5,897 nucleotides of DNA from JBGVMW01 sp045122835 (GCA_045122835.1 JBGVIB010000195.1:1-5897), one strand, 5' to 3'; counted from the stretch's first letter, positions 1 through 5,897 are shown. The notes: generated by a model not told the origin, from the letters alone. Translations and numbers: made by a program.

Positions 1-672
1 GACGCTGGTGCTACATACCTTGACGTTAATATCGGACCTGCTGAAAACAACGGTGAAGAATTAATGAAATGGGCTGTAACAACAATTCAGGATGCATTTG
101 ATAATGTTCCATTAGCACTTGACACAGCAAACAAAAAAGCTATCGAAGCTGGTATTTCTGTATATAACAGAAGTAAAGGAAAACCAATCGTTAACTCTGC
201 AGATGCAGGCGGACGTATCGAAAACATCGACCTTGCAGCAGCAAACGATGCAATCGTTATTGCTCTTTGTTCAGCAGAAGGTATCGCAGCAGACAATGAT
301 GAACGTATGATGCACTGCCAGAACATGCTTGAAAGAGGTATGATGCTTGGTATGGAACCAACAGATCTTTGGTTTGACCCATTATTCCTCGTTGTAAAAG
401 GTATGCAGGACAAACAGATGGAAGTATTAGAAGCTATTAAAATGTTCAGTGATATGGAACTGAATTCTACAGGTGGCCTTTCTAACAACTCCAATGGTAT
501 GCCAAAACACATCAGACCAATTATGGACTCTGCATTAGTAGCTATGGCTATGATGAACGGTTTAACATCCGCTATCGTAAATCCATGTGATTTAAGATTA
601 ATGGAAACAATTAAATCTTGTGATATCTTCAAAAACAACACACTTTACGCAGATTCATACTTAGAAATCTAA
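1..672 (+). CDS. acsE: Methyltetrahydrofolate:corrinoid/iron-sulfur protein methyltransferase (AcsE-like), 5'-truncated by window edge
   Basis: This protein moves the methyl group of 5-methyl-THF to the Co(I) corrinoid of the corrinoid iron-sulfur protein in the cytoplasm, the last methyl-branch step of the Wood-Ljungdahl pathway. The frame is open from base 1 and 223 residues are visible. From memory of the Moorella enzyme (about 262 residues), roughly 35 N-terminal residues are missing. Seen here: LDVNIGP near residues 7-13, then LDT (Asp41), VNS (Asn65) and FDPL (Asp126). These align with the pterin-binding Asp75, Asn96 and Asp160 of the Moorella enzyme. A GLSNNSN segment near residues 159-165 matches the GLSNVSQ region of the family. 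The ATG at 64 is internal: family-conserved residues are encoded upstream of it and it has no ribosome binding site. An intrinsic terminator follows 9 bases after the stop. A related methyltransferase serving O-demethylation is possible, but the neighbours favour AcsE. The fold call is very secure and the exact partner fairly secure. Confidence 0.9.
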   Translation, partial: DAGATYLDVNIGPAENNGEELMKWAVTTIQDAFDNVPLALDTANKKAIEAGISVYNRSKGKPIVNSADAGGRIENIDLAAANDAIVIALCSAEGIAADNDERMMHCQNMLERGMMLGMEPTDLWFDPLFLVVKGMQDKQMEVLEAIKMFSDMELNSTGGLSNNSNGMPKHIRPIMDSALVAMAMMNGLTSAIVNPCDLRLMETIKSCDIFKNNTLYADSYLEI

Positions 673-680
673 TCAAAAAC

Positions 681-731
681 GCCATAATGGGTTGGAGAGT
701 GAAAGCTCTCCAGCCTTGTTATGGCTTTTTT
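681..731 (+). terminator. Rho-independent terminator downstream of acsE
   Basis: An outer stem GCCATAA (681-687) pairs perfectly with TTATGGC (719-725). After a small internal loop, an inner 10-pair stem (690-699 with 706-715, one G-T wobble) is closed by a six-base loop at 700-705. A run of six T follows directly at 726-731. This is a textbook intrinsic terminator. It starts 8 bases after the acsE stop and ends 35 bases before the acsV start, so acsV is either read through at reduced level or has a promoter I cannot identify. Confidence 0.9.
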
Positions 732-766
732 AATAAAATGTTTGACTAATAATAGGAGAAAATGAA

Positions 767-2701
767 ATGGCAAAAGTAATATTTCATTTTGAGGACGGAA
801 CACAGGTAGAGATTAGCGCAGCGATTGGTGAGAATCTGCTGGAAGTTGCCAGAAAAGTCAATGTAGCAATTGACGCTCCATGTTCTGGTAATGCATCCTG
901 TGGAAAATGTAAAGTTAAATTTTTAGGCGGGAAACTTGATTCTAAAAAGACCCGTCATATTAGTGAGGCAGAATATAACGATGGATGGAGACTTTCCTGC
1001 GTGAGTACGATCACAGGCGATGTGGAAGTCATGGTTCCGGATATTGCTTCTGCATATAAAAGCAGAATGAAAGTAGCGGATCTTAGTTCCCCGGCGGAAA
1101 TCCAGATTTTTAATAAAGCAACAGAAGAAATTAAGGCGGCAGGAGTCGAATTTAAAAACAGCTTTGAAGTCATCGAATTACAGATGGATGAACCAACACT
1201 GGATGACACCATGCCGGATAATGAACGACTGGTATGGGCATTACAGGCTCAGACAGGTAAAGACAATGTCAGGTTATCATTTACGGTGCTTCGAAAAATG
1301 GCAAGAGTATTTCGTGAAGCAGCATTTGCTGTGAAAGCAGTTGTAACTGTAAAGGACGATGAAGTATTTGTATATGATGTAGTACCGGTAGCTGAAGAAG
1401 TATCCGCATACGGTATTGCCATTGATATTGGTACTACAACAGTTTCTGGTGTAATTATTGATTTGCTTAGCGGCAAAATCCTTGCAAAGGCATCTTCCGG
1501 TAACGGTCAGATTCGATACGGTGCAGACGTTATTAACCGAATTATTGAACAGCAGAAACCAGGCGGTGTTGAAAAATTACAGAAGGCTGTTGTTGAAGAA
1601 ACAATGAATCCAATGATCGTTAATATGTGCCGTGCAGCAAGAATTGCTCCGGAATGTATTTATCGTATGAGCATTGGTGCAAATACGACTATGAATCACC
1701 TTCTTGTAGGTGTTGACGGTGATCGAATCCGTATGGAACCATTTATTCCAACTTTCTTTGGAACAGACAGCATTCATGGACGTGATCTGGGATTAAAAGT
1801 ACACCCGGACGCAAGAGTGATTATTGCGCCAAATATCGGAAGCTATGTAGGTGGAGATATCACAGCCGGTACGCTGGTCAGCATGGTGTGGGCTCAGGAA
1901 CCATTTAGCTTATTTGTGGATCTTGGTACCAATGGAGAACTTGTATTTGGCAATTCTGATTTTATGATGAGCTGTGCATGCTCTGCAGGTCCGGCCTTTG
2001 AAGGTGGAGACATTTCTTGCGGTATGAGAGCAACAGATGGTGCGATTGAAGCTTGTACCATTGATCCGGCAACGATGGAACCAACATTTACAATTGTTGG
2101 TGATGAAGGAACAAAACCAATCGGTTTATGCGGTTCCGGTATCATTGATGTAATTGCTGAACTTTTCAGATGCAGAATCATTGGGCCAAATGGTAAGTTT
2201 ATTCGCGAAGGTGACAGGATTCGTCATGATAAATACGGCATCGGAAGCTATGTGCTTGCCACAAAGGAAGAGGCCGGAAGTGTCAAGGATGTGGAAATCA
2301 ATGAAGTAGATATTGATAACTTTATCCGTGCCAAAGGTGCAATTTTCTCTGCAATTTACACAATGCTGGTATCACTGGATTTTGATGTATCTATGATCGA
2401 AAATGTATACGTGGCTGGCGGAATCGGAAGCGGTATCAATATGGAAAATGCAATTAATATCGGCATGTTCCCGGATATTGGTGTTGAAAAATATCATTAC
2501 ATCGGCAATTCCTCACTGGCAGGTGCTTATGCAATGGTATTATCAGAACCAGCAGAAGAAAAGGTCTATGAACTTGCAAAAAATATGACCTATATGGAAC
2601 TTAGTACCACACCTGGTTATATGGACGAGTTTGTTTCTGCCTGCTTCATTCCTCATACCAATTCAAACCTGTTTCCGAATGTAAAACAGGCGGATATTTA
2701 A
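767..2701 (+). CDS. acsV: Reductive activator of corrinoid iron-sulfur protein (RACo/AcsV): 2Fe-2S ferredoxin fused to ASKHA ATPase domain
   Basis: The protein reactivates the corrinoid iron-sulfur protein by ATP-dependent reduction of inactive Co(II) to Co(I). It has 644 residues, close to the roughly 630 of characterised RACo. Residues 1-90 form a plant-type [2Fe-2S] ferredoxin domain with Cys39, Cys45, Cys48 and Cys78 (CX5CX2CX29C). A linker and middle domain cover about 95-210. From about 215 comes the actin-like ASKHA domain, with phosphate-1 motif AIDIGTTTVSG (218-228), second phosphate motif DLGTNGE (385-391), LCGSGIID (454-461) and VAGGIGSG (549-556). There is no signal peptide or membrane segment, so it is cytoplasmic. 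The start is set by AGGAGA at 754-759, seven bases before the ATG. It lies between acsE and a DUF3786 gene. Codon use differs from acsE and fhs, with about ten CCG prolines and several CGA arginines, which suggests lower expression. Activators of O-demethylase corrinoid proteins are close relatives; the acsE and fhs neighbours favour AcsV. Confidence 0.92.
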   Translation: MAKVIFHFEDGTQVEISAAIGENLLEVARKVNVAIDAPCSGNASCGKCKVKFLGGKLDSKKTRHISEAEYNDGWRLSCVSTITGDVEVMVPDIASAYKSRMKVADLSSPAEIQIFNKATEEIKAAGVEFKNSFEVIELQMDEPTLDDTMPDNERLVWALQAQTGKDNVRLSFTVLRKMARVFREAAFAVKAVVTVKDDEVFVYDVVPVAEEVSAYGIAIDIGTTTVSGVIIDLLSGKILAKASSGNGQIRYGADVINRIIEQQKPGGVEKLQKAVVEETMNPMIVNMCRAARIAPECIYRMSIGANTTMNHLLVGVDGDRIRMEPFIPTFFGTDSIHGRDLGLKVHPDARVIIAPNIGSYVGGDITAGTLVSMVWAQEPFSLFVDLGTNGELVFGNSDFMMSCACSAGPAFEGGDISCGMRATDGAIEACTIDPATMEPTFTIVGDEGTKPIGLCGSGIIDVIAELFRCRIIGPNGKFIREGDRIRHDKYGIGSYVLATKEEAGSVKDVEINEVDIDNFIRAKGAIFSAIYTMLVSLDFDVSMIENVYVAGGIGSGINMENAINIGMFPDIGVEKYHYIGNSSLAGAYAMVLSEPAEEKVYELAKNMTYMELSTTPGYMDEFVSACFIPHTNSNLFPNVKQADI

Positions 2702-2712
2702 AGAAACTATAT

Positions 2713-2720
2713 AGAAAGGA
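2713..2720 (+). promoter_or_regulatory. Ribosome binding site that sets the start of the DUF3786 gene
   Basis: AGAAAGGA lies one base before a TTG at 2722 and ten bases before the ATG at 2731. One base is too close for initiation, so this site argues for the ATG and removes three residues (MSP) from the longest reading. Confidence 0.75.
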
Positions 2721-2730
2721 CTTGAGTCCG

Positions 2731-3384
2731 ATGAATACAGAAATGAAACAGATTGAGAATAATAAAGAAGAAAGACCTTTTGAGTTTTATCTGGAAAAGT
2801 ATGAGAAACTGGATCCAAAGGAAGTTTCTGAACGCTGTAATATCCCTTATGATGAAGAAAACCATAAATTTCTCGTGCGTTTAATGGGATATGAATATGG
2901 CATCAGCTTTCCGGAATTTACAATCTCACCAAAGACAGAGGATCCGGACGCATATTTGATCATGATGGAAAATATTCCGTCCAGAACTTTTGTAATGAGA
3001 TATTTAATTGAAGGAAAGGCAGTACTCAGTACAGGAAAGTATATTACTTTTCGTGAAGTTCCAACCTATGGGGAACTGTATTTACAGCCATTTACAGGGA
3101 GATGTCTTTCAAGATTAACCTACGGTTTTGGTTATAAATTACCAAAATTCAAAGCAGCCATGGAAAAGCTTGGGGCGACACCGATTAAAATGGGAGATGT
3201 GGCATACGAATTTGAATTAATTAATAACTACCATATGAGATTTATTTTCTGGGAAGCAGATGAGGAATTCCCGCCATCCGCACAGATTCTTTATGAAGAT
3301 AATTTCTTGCAGGGCTTTTATGCAGAAGATATGGTAGTGGCAGGAGATATTTCCATTACAACAGTCAAGGGAACTATTCGATAA
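2731..3384 (+). CDS. DUF3786 domain-containing protein, function unknown
   Basis: The protein has 217 residues, no signal peptide and no evident membrane helix, so it is probably cytoplasmic. I recognise it as DUF3786 mainly from the C-terminal block FWEADEEFPPSAQILYEDNF (about 173-192) and the central GRC-L-YGFGYKL stretch. The first 30 residues are rich in Glu and Lys and probably poorly ordered. Only two cysteines are seen, one at position 36 and one in GRC, so no iron-sulfur cluster motif is visible. It starts 29 bases after the acsV stop with its own ribosome binding site and no terminator between, so it is probably co-transcribed with acsV. From family knowledge, DUF3786 genes often sit beside corrinoid methyltransfer or acetyl-CoA synthase genes, and no biochemical activity is known to me. 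A role in corrinoid protein maturation or reactivation is inference from position only. Codon use (several CCG, a terminal CGA) matches acsV, not fhs. Confidence 0.8.
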   Translation: MNTEMKQIENNKEERPFEFYLEKYEKLDPKEVSERCNIPYDEENHKFLVRLMGYEYGISFPEFTISPKTEDPDAYLIMMENIPSRTFVMRYLIEGKAVLSTGKYITFREVPTYGELYLQPFTGRCLSRLTYGFGYKLPKFKAAMEKLGATPIKMGDVAYEFELINNYHMRFIFWEADEEFPPSAQILYEDNFLQGFYAEDMVVAGDISITTVKGTIR

Positions 3385-3415
3385 AGGAATATTGAGAAGG
3401 ATAATTTTTAAATAC

Positions 3416-3444
3416 TTTACAAAAAAACGTAAATTGTGTATTAT
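3416..3444 (+). promoter_or_regulatory. Sigma-A-type promoter for fhs
   Basis: A -35 box TTTACA (3416-3421) and a -10 box TATTAT (3439-3444) are separated by 17 bases, close to the vegetative consensus TTGACA/TATAAT. Transcription would begin near 3451 and give a leader of about 120 bases before the fhs start. It lies in the 188-base gap after the DUF3786 stop and marks fhs as the head of a new transcript. No other pair in this gap fits as well. Confidence 0.7.
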
Positions 3445-3456
3445 GTATTTATGCAA

Positions 3457-3537
3457 ATTCACAATATAGAGTATCTAATGTGTACATAAATATCTGGAAA
3501 GTGAACGAAGGCAGATATTTAAAATATATGTGTGAAT
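3457..3537 (+). other. Candidate structured RNA leader of fhs (nested helices)
   Basis: Two nested helices can be read directly. The outer helix pairs 3457-3468 with 3525-3537: twelve pairs interrupted by a single bulged G at 3530. The inner helix pairs TAAATATCTG (3487-3496) with CAGATATTTA (3512-3521), ten perfect pairs closed by a purine-rich 15-base loop (3497-3511). An asymmetric internal loop of 18 bases (3469-3486) against three (3522-3524) separates them. The outer helix would begin about six bases after the predicted transcription start and end 19 bases before the fhs ribosome binding site. I do not recognise a known riboswitch class: the conserved cores of THF, ZTP and cobalamin riboswitches are not visible. 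It may be a new cis-regulatory element, an mRNA-stabilising structure, or chance pairing in AT-rich DNA. Confidence 0.45.
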
Positions 3538-3544
3538 ACACAAA
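3533..3544 (+). repeat. 12-base element in fhs leader, exact inverted copy in fchA leader
   Basis: TGAATACACAAA here is the exact reverse complement of TTTGTGTATTCA at 5373-5384. A third, shorter copy of its core, TTGTGTATT, lies at 3434-3442 and overlaps the fhs -10 box. It may be a regulator half-site or a base-pairing element between leaders. It also overlaps the 3' strand of the predicted outer helix of the fhs leader. Confidence 0.4.
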
Positions 3545-3572
3545 TTAAGAGGCAAGAAAGGGGATTTTTACA

Positions 3573-5258
3573 ATGGGATACAAATCTGACATTGAAATCG
3601 CACAGGAAGTACAGATGCAGCCAATCACTGAAATCGCTGCAAAAGCTGGCTTTCATCCAAAATATCTGGAACAGTATGGAAATTACAAGGCAAAAATCGA
3701 CTACAACTTATTAAGAGAGTCTGATGCACAGGACGGAAAATTAATCCTTGTAACAGCTATCAACCCAACTCCTGCAGGAGAAGGAAAAACAACTACAACA
3801 GTAGGTCTTGCAGATGGTATGCAGAAGCTTGGCAAAAAAGTTATGGTAGCTCTCCGTGAACCTTCTTTAGGACCGGTATTCGGAGTAAAAGGTGGTGCTG
3901 CAGGTGGTGGATACGCTCAGGTAGTTCCAATGGAAGATATCAACCTTCACTTCACAGGCGACTTCCACGCTATCGGTGCTGCAAACAACTTACTTGCTGC
4001 TATGATCGATAACCATATTTTCCAGGGTAACGCATTAAACATCGACCCAAGAAAGATCACATGGAGAAGATGTGTAGATATGAACGACCGTCAGTTACGT
4101 AACGTAGTAGATGGTCTTGGCGGAAGAACAGATGGAACACCAAGAGAAGATGGATACGATATCACAGTAGCATCTGAAATCATGGCAGTTCTTTGTCTTG
4201 CAAGCGATATTAGTGACTTAAAAGAAAGATTATCAAGAATCGTTATCGGTTATACATATGGTAAACCATCAGAACAGAAACCTGTAACAGCTGGTCAGTT
4301 AAACGCTCAGGGTGCTATGGCAGCTCTCTTAAAAGACGCTTTAAAACCAAACTTAGTTCAGACACTTGAACATGTTCCAGCAATCGTTCACGGTGGACCA
4401 TTCGCTAACATCGCTCACGGATGTAACTCCGTAACAGCTACAAAGATGGCTCTTAAATTAGCTGATTACACAATCACAGAAGCCGGTTTCGGTGCTGACC
4501 TTGGTGCTGAAAAATTCCTCGACATCAAATGTCGTATGGCTGGCTTAAAACCAAATGCAGTTGTTATCGTTGCTACAGTACGTGCTCTGAAATACAACGG
4601 TGGTGTTGCTAAAGCTGACCTCAACAATGAAAACCTTGAAGCTCTTGAAAAAGGTCTTCCAAACTTATTACAGCACGTTGGAAATATCAAAAACGTTTAT
4701 GGATTACCATGTGTAGTTGCTATCAACGCATTCCCAACAGATACAAAAGCTGAACTTGACCTTGTTGAAGCTAAATGTAAAGAACTCGGCGTTAACGTTG
4801 CTCTTTCAGAAGTATGGGCAAAAGGTGGCGAAGGCGGTATCAAATTAGCTGAAGAAGTTATCAGATTAGTTGAAGAACCAAGCGATTTCCACTTCTCATA
4901 TGAATTAGAAGGATCTATCGAAGACAAACTTAACGCAATCGTTAAGAAAATCTACCATGGTAATGGTGTTGTTCTTACAGCAAATGCTCAGAAACAGGCT
5001 AAACAGCTTACAGATATGGGTTATGGCAACCTTCCAATCTGTGTAGCTAAAACACAGTACAGCTTCACAGATGACCAGACAAAACTTGGCGCTCCAACAG
5101 ACTTCGAAGTTACAGTACGTAACCTTAAAGTATCTGCAGGTGCAGGTTTCATCGTTGCATTAACAGGTGAAATCATGACAATGCCAGGCTTACCAAAAGT
5201 TCCAGCTGCTTGCAAGATTGACGTAGATGAAACAGGTAAGATCACAGGTTTATTCTAA
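3573..5258 (+). CDS. fhs: Formate--tetrahydrofolate ligase (10-formyl-THF synthetase)
   Basis: This cytoplasmic enzyme, EC 6.3.4.3, makes 10-formyl-THF from formate, THF and ATP. It is the first step of the methyl branch in acetogens and a one-carbon supply step in other bacteria. The 561 residues match the usual length of about 556-560. Visible motifs are the P-loop PTPAGEGKTTT (65-75), family signature 1 GVKGGAAGGGY (104-114), and family signature 2 VASEIMA (200-206). The C-terminal part continues in frame to a normal end (GKITGLF), so the gene looks intact. The start ATG follows AAAGGGGA at 3557-3564 with an eight-base spacer. It has its own promoter and a structured leader, and fchA follows 161 bases later. 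Codons look tuned for high expression: AAC is preferred for Asn, CGT and AGA for Arg, CCA for Pro, and CCG is almost absent. This is one of the most secure calls in the window. Confidence 0.98.
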   Translation: MGYKSDIEIAQEVQMQPITEIAAKAGFHPKYLEQYGNYKAKIDYNLLRESDAQDGKLILVTAINPTPAGEGKTTTTVGLADGMQKLGKKVMVALREPSLGPVFGVKGGAAGGGYAQVVPMEDINLHFTGDFHAIGAANNLLAAMIDNHIFQGNALNIDPRKITWRRCVDMNDRQLRNVVDGLGGRTDGTPREDGYDITVASEIMAVLCLASDISDLKERLSRIVIGYTYGKPSEQKPVTAGQLNAQGAMAALLKDALKPNLVQTLEHVPAIVHGGPFANIAHGCNSVTATKMALKLADYTITEAGFGADLGAEKFLDIKCRMAGLKPNAVVIVATVRALKYNGGVAKADLNNENLEALEKGLPNLLQHVGNIKNVYGLPCVVAINAFPTDTKAELDLVEAKCKELGVNVALSEVWAKGGEGGIKLAEEVIRLVEEPSDFHFSYELEGSIEDKLNAIVKKIYHGNGVVLTANAQKQAKQLTDMGYGNLPICVAKTQYSFTDDQTKLGAPTDFEVTVRNLKVSAGAGFIVALTGEIMTMPGLPKVPAACKIDVDETGKITGLF

Positions 5259-5330
5259 GAATTAGATAATCCTATCGATGTGCTTAATAAAATGTAAAAT
5301 TAAATAAGCATAACATTATGAATCAATAAG

Positions 5331-5370
5331 ACATACCGCTTCCCTCTGGTATCAGAGGGGAGTAGTGTGT
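5331..5370 (+). terminator. Long stem-loop between fhs and fchA, possible weak terminator or attenuator
   Basis: Bases 5331-5348 pair with 5353-5370 around the four-base loop GTAT. There are 17 pairs in 18 positions, three of them G-T wobbles, with one mismatch (5337 with 5364). The top of the stem is the GC-rich CCCTCTG/CAGAGGG. The following tract, TTCTTTGTG, is poor in T compared with a normal intrinsic terminator, so it may stop only part of the transcripts or act as an mRNA processing or stabilising element. It ends 33 bases before the fchA ribosome binding site. I see no convincing separate promoter for fchA in 5259-5419, so partial read-through from fhs is likely. Confidence 0.55.
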
Positions 5371-5372
5371 TC

Positions 5373-5384
5373 TTTGTGTATTCA
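5373..5384 (+). repeat. 12-base element in fchA leader, exact inverted copy in fhs leader
   Basis: TTTGTGTATTCA directly follows the stem-loop at 5331-5370. It is the exact reverse complement of 3533-3544 in the fhs leader, so the two could bind the same protein or pair in a joint fhs-fchA transcript. It lies 19 bases before the fchA ribosome binding site. Confidence 0.4.
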
Positions 5385-5419
5385 AAAAGAAATATTCTCA
5401 TTCAAAGGAGATTTATATT

Positions 5420-5897
5420 ATGGGATTTACACAGAATACATGTGAAGAATTCGTGGAAGTGCTTGCATCAAAAGCTCCTGTTCCAGGCGGCGGTGGTGCA
5501 TCAGCATTGGTTGGTGCTGTAGGTATGGCACTTGGTAACATGGTAGGAAGCTTAACAGTTGGCAAGAAAAAATATGCTGACGTAGAAGCAGATATCATTG
5601 CATTAAAAGAAAAAGCAACAGCTCTTCAGGCTGATTTCTTAAGATTAGTAGAAAGAGACGCAGAAGTTTTTGAACCACTTGCAAAAGCTTATGGTATGCC
5701 AAGAGAAACAGAAGAAGAAAAAGCTGAAAAAGCTCGTGTTATGGCAATCGTATTAAAAGATGCTTGTTCTGTTCCTATGGAAATCATGGAAAAATGCTGT
5801 GAAGCAATCGATGTGATTGAAGAATTCGCTGCAAAAGGATCTGCGCTTGCAATTTCTGATGCAGGTGTAGGTGTTGCATTCTGTAAAGGTGCTTTAC
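5420..5897 (+). CDS. fchA: Methenyltetrahydrofolate cyclohydrolase (cyclodeaminase/cyclohydrolase family), 3'-truncated by window edge
   Basis: The family hydrolyses or forms 5,10-methenyl-THF and 10-formyl-THF (cyclohydrolase) or deaminates formimino-THF (cyclodeaminase). Next to fhs the cyclohydrolase role in the methyl branch is the natural reading. The frame stays open to the window end, giving 159 residues of an expected 205-215. The glycine-rich family signature is clear near the N-terminus: APVPGGGGASALVGAVGMALGNMV at residues 19-42, with conserved PVPGGGG at 20-26. A charged helical stretch (about 50-115) and the segment ALAISDAGVG near 145-154 also fit the family. The start ATG follows AAAGGAG (5404-5410) with a nine-base spacer. 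Codon use resembles fhs and acsE. A histidine-degradation cyclodeaminase is the alternative, but no hut-type gene is nearby in the window. Confidence 0.92.
   Translation, partial: MGFTQNTCEEFVEVLASKAPVPGGGGASALVGAVGMALGNMVGSLTVGKKKYADVEADIIALKEKATALQADFLRLVERDAEVFEPLAKAYGMPRETEEEKAEKARVMAIVLKDACSVPMEIMEKCCEAIDVIEEFAAKGSALAISDAGVGVAFCKGAL

Noticed and set aside
87..641. 184-residue open frame on the - strand inside acsE
   Set aside because: It is the antisense shadow of a gene with clear family motifs. The translation is low in complexity, rich in Ser, Ile and Ala, and has no recognisable domain.
64..672. acsE starting at the in-window ATG at 64
   Set aside because: Residues before it (LDVNIGP) are conserved in the family, the frame is open to base 1, and no ribosome binding site precedes the ATG. 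The gene starts outside the window.
742..770. TTGACT at 742-747 as a -35 box for acsV
   Set aside because: A -10 box at normal spacing would fall at 765-770 over the start codon (AAATGG), which does not resemble TATAAT.
2722..2730. TTG start for the DUF3786 gene
   Set aside because: The ribosome binding site ends at 2720, only one base before the TTG. The ATG at 2731 has a ten-base spacer and is preferred.
3451..3572. Known riboswitch class (THF, ZTP or cobalamin) in the fhs leader
   Set aside because: I searched by eye for the conserved cores of these classes and found none. The region is reported only as an unassigned structured leader.
3532..3714. 60-codon + frame overlapping the fhs start
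   Set aside because: It begins with GTG, has no ribosome binding site at proper distance, and overlaps the first 140 bases of fhs in another frame.
4466..5245. Several 74-76 residue - strand frames inside fhs
   Set aside because: They are antisense shadows of a strongly coding gene, with no start signals or recognisable motifs.
5278..5316. AT-rich hairpin TGCTTA/TAAGCA with an ATG/CAT extension after fhs
   Set aside because: The six-pair stem has a large AT-rich loop and no T tract follows, so it is too weak to call beyond chance.
1..5897. Mobile elements, CRISPR arrays, tRNA or rRNA genes
   Set aside because: No transposase, regularly spaced repeats, terminal inverted repeats or RNA gene signatures were seen. 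All sequence is accounted for by five metabolic genes and short gaps.

Overview
This window comes from the folate/corrinoid (methyl branch) part of a Wood-Ljungdahl (reductive acetyl-CoA) gene region. The source is most likely a Gram-positive anaerobic acetogen of the Clostridia. The low-to-moderate GC content, AGGAG-type ribosome binding sites, sigma-A-like promoter and protein sequences fit a Lachnospiraceae member, perhaps Blautia-like. The genus is an inference from codon style and protein character, not something the sequence proves.

Layout, all genes on the + strand. (1) Positions 1-672 hold the 3' part of a methyltetrahydrofolate:corrinoid methyltransferase gene (acsE-like), followed by a strong intrinsic terminator at 681-731. 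(2) Positions 767-2701 encode a 644-residue ferredoxin-ASKHA protein, the reductive activator of the corrinoid iron-sulfur protein (acsV/RACo-like). (3) Positions 2731-3384 encode a DUF3786-type protein of unknown function, 29 bases after acsV and probably co-transcribed with it. (4) A 188-base gap at 3385-3572 carries a good sigma-A promoter and a predicted nested stem structure in the fhs leader. (5) Positions 3573-5258 encode formate-tetrahydrofolate ligase (fhs). (6) A 161-base gap at 5259-5419 carries a long stem-loop. (7) From 5420 the window runs off inside a methenyl-tetrahydrofolate cyclohydrolase gene (fchA-like).

How the genes work together: Fhs makes 10-formyl-THF from formate and ATP, and FchA converts it to 5,10-methenyl-THF. 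After two reductions encoded outside the window, AcsE moves the methyl group of 5-methyl-THF to the Co(I) corrinoid of the corrinoid iron-sulfur protein. AcsV restores that cofactor when it is accidentally oxidised to Co(II). The DUF3786 protein has no known role, and its position suggests one around corrinoid handling.

The enzymes are a known pathway, and no new enzyme system is visible. The less explained parts are the noncoding segments: the leader of fhs, a 12-base exact inverted match between the fhs and fchA leaders, and a terminator plus codon-use contrast that separates the maintenance genes (acsV, DUF3786) from the bulk enzymes (acsE, fhs, fchA).
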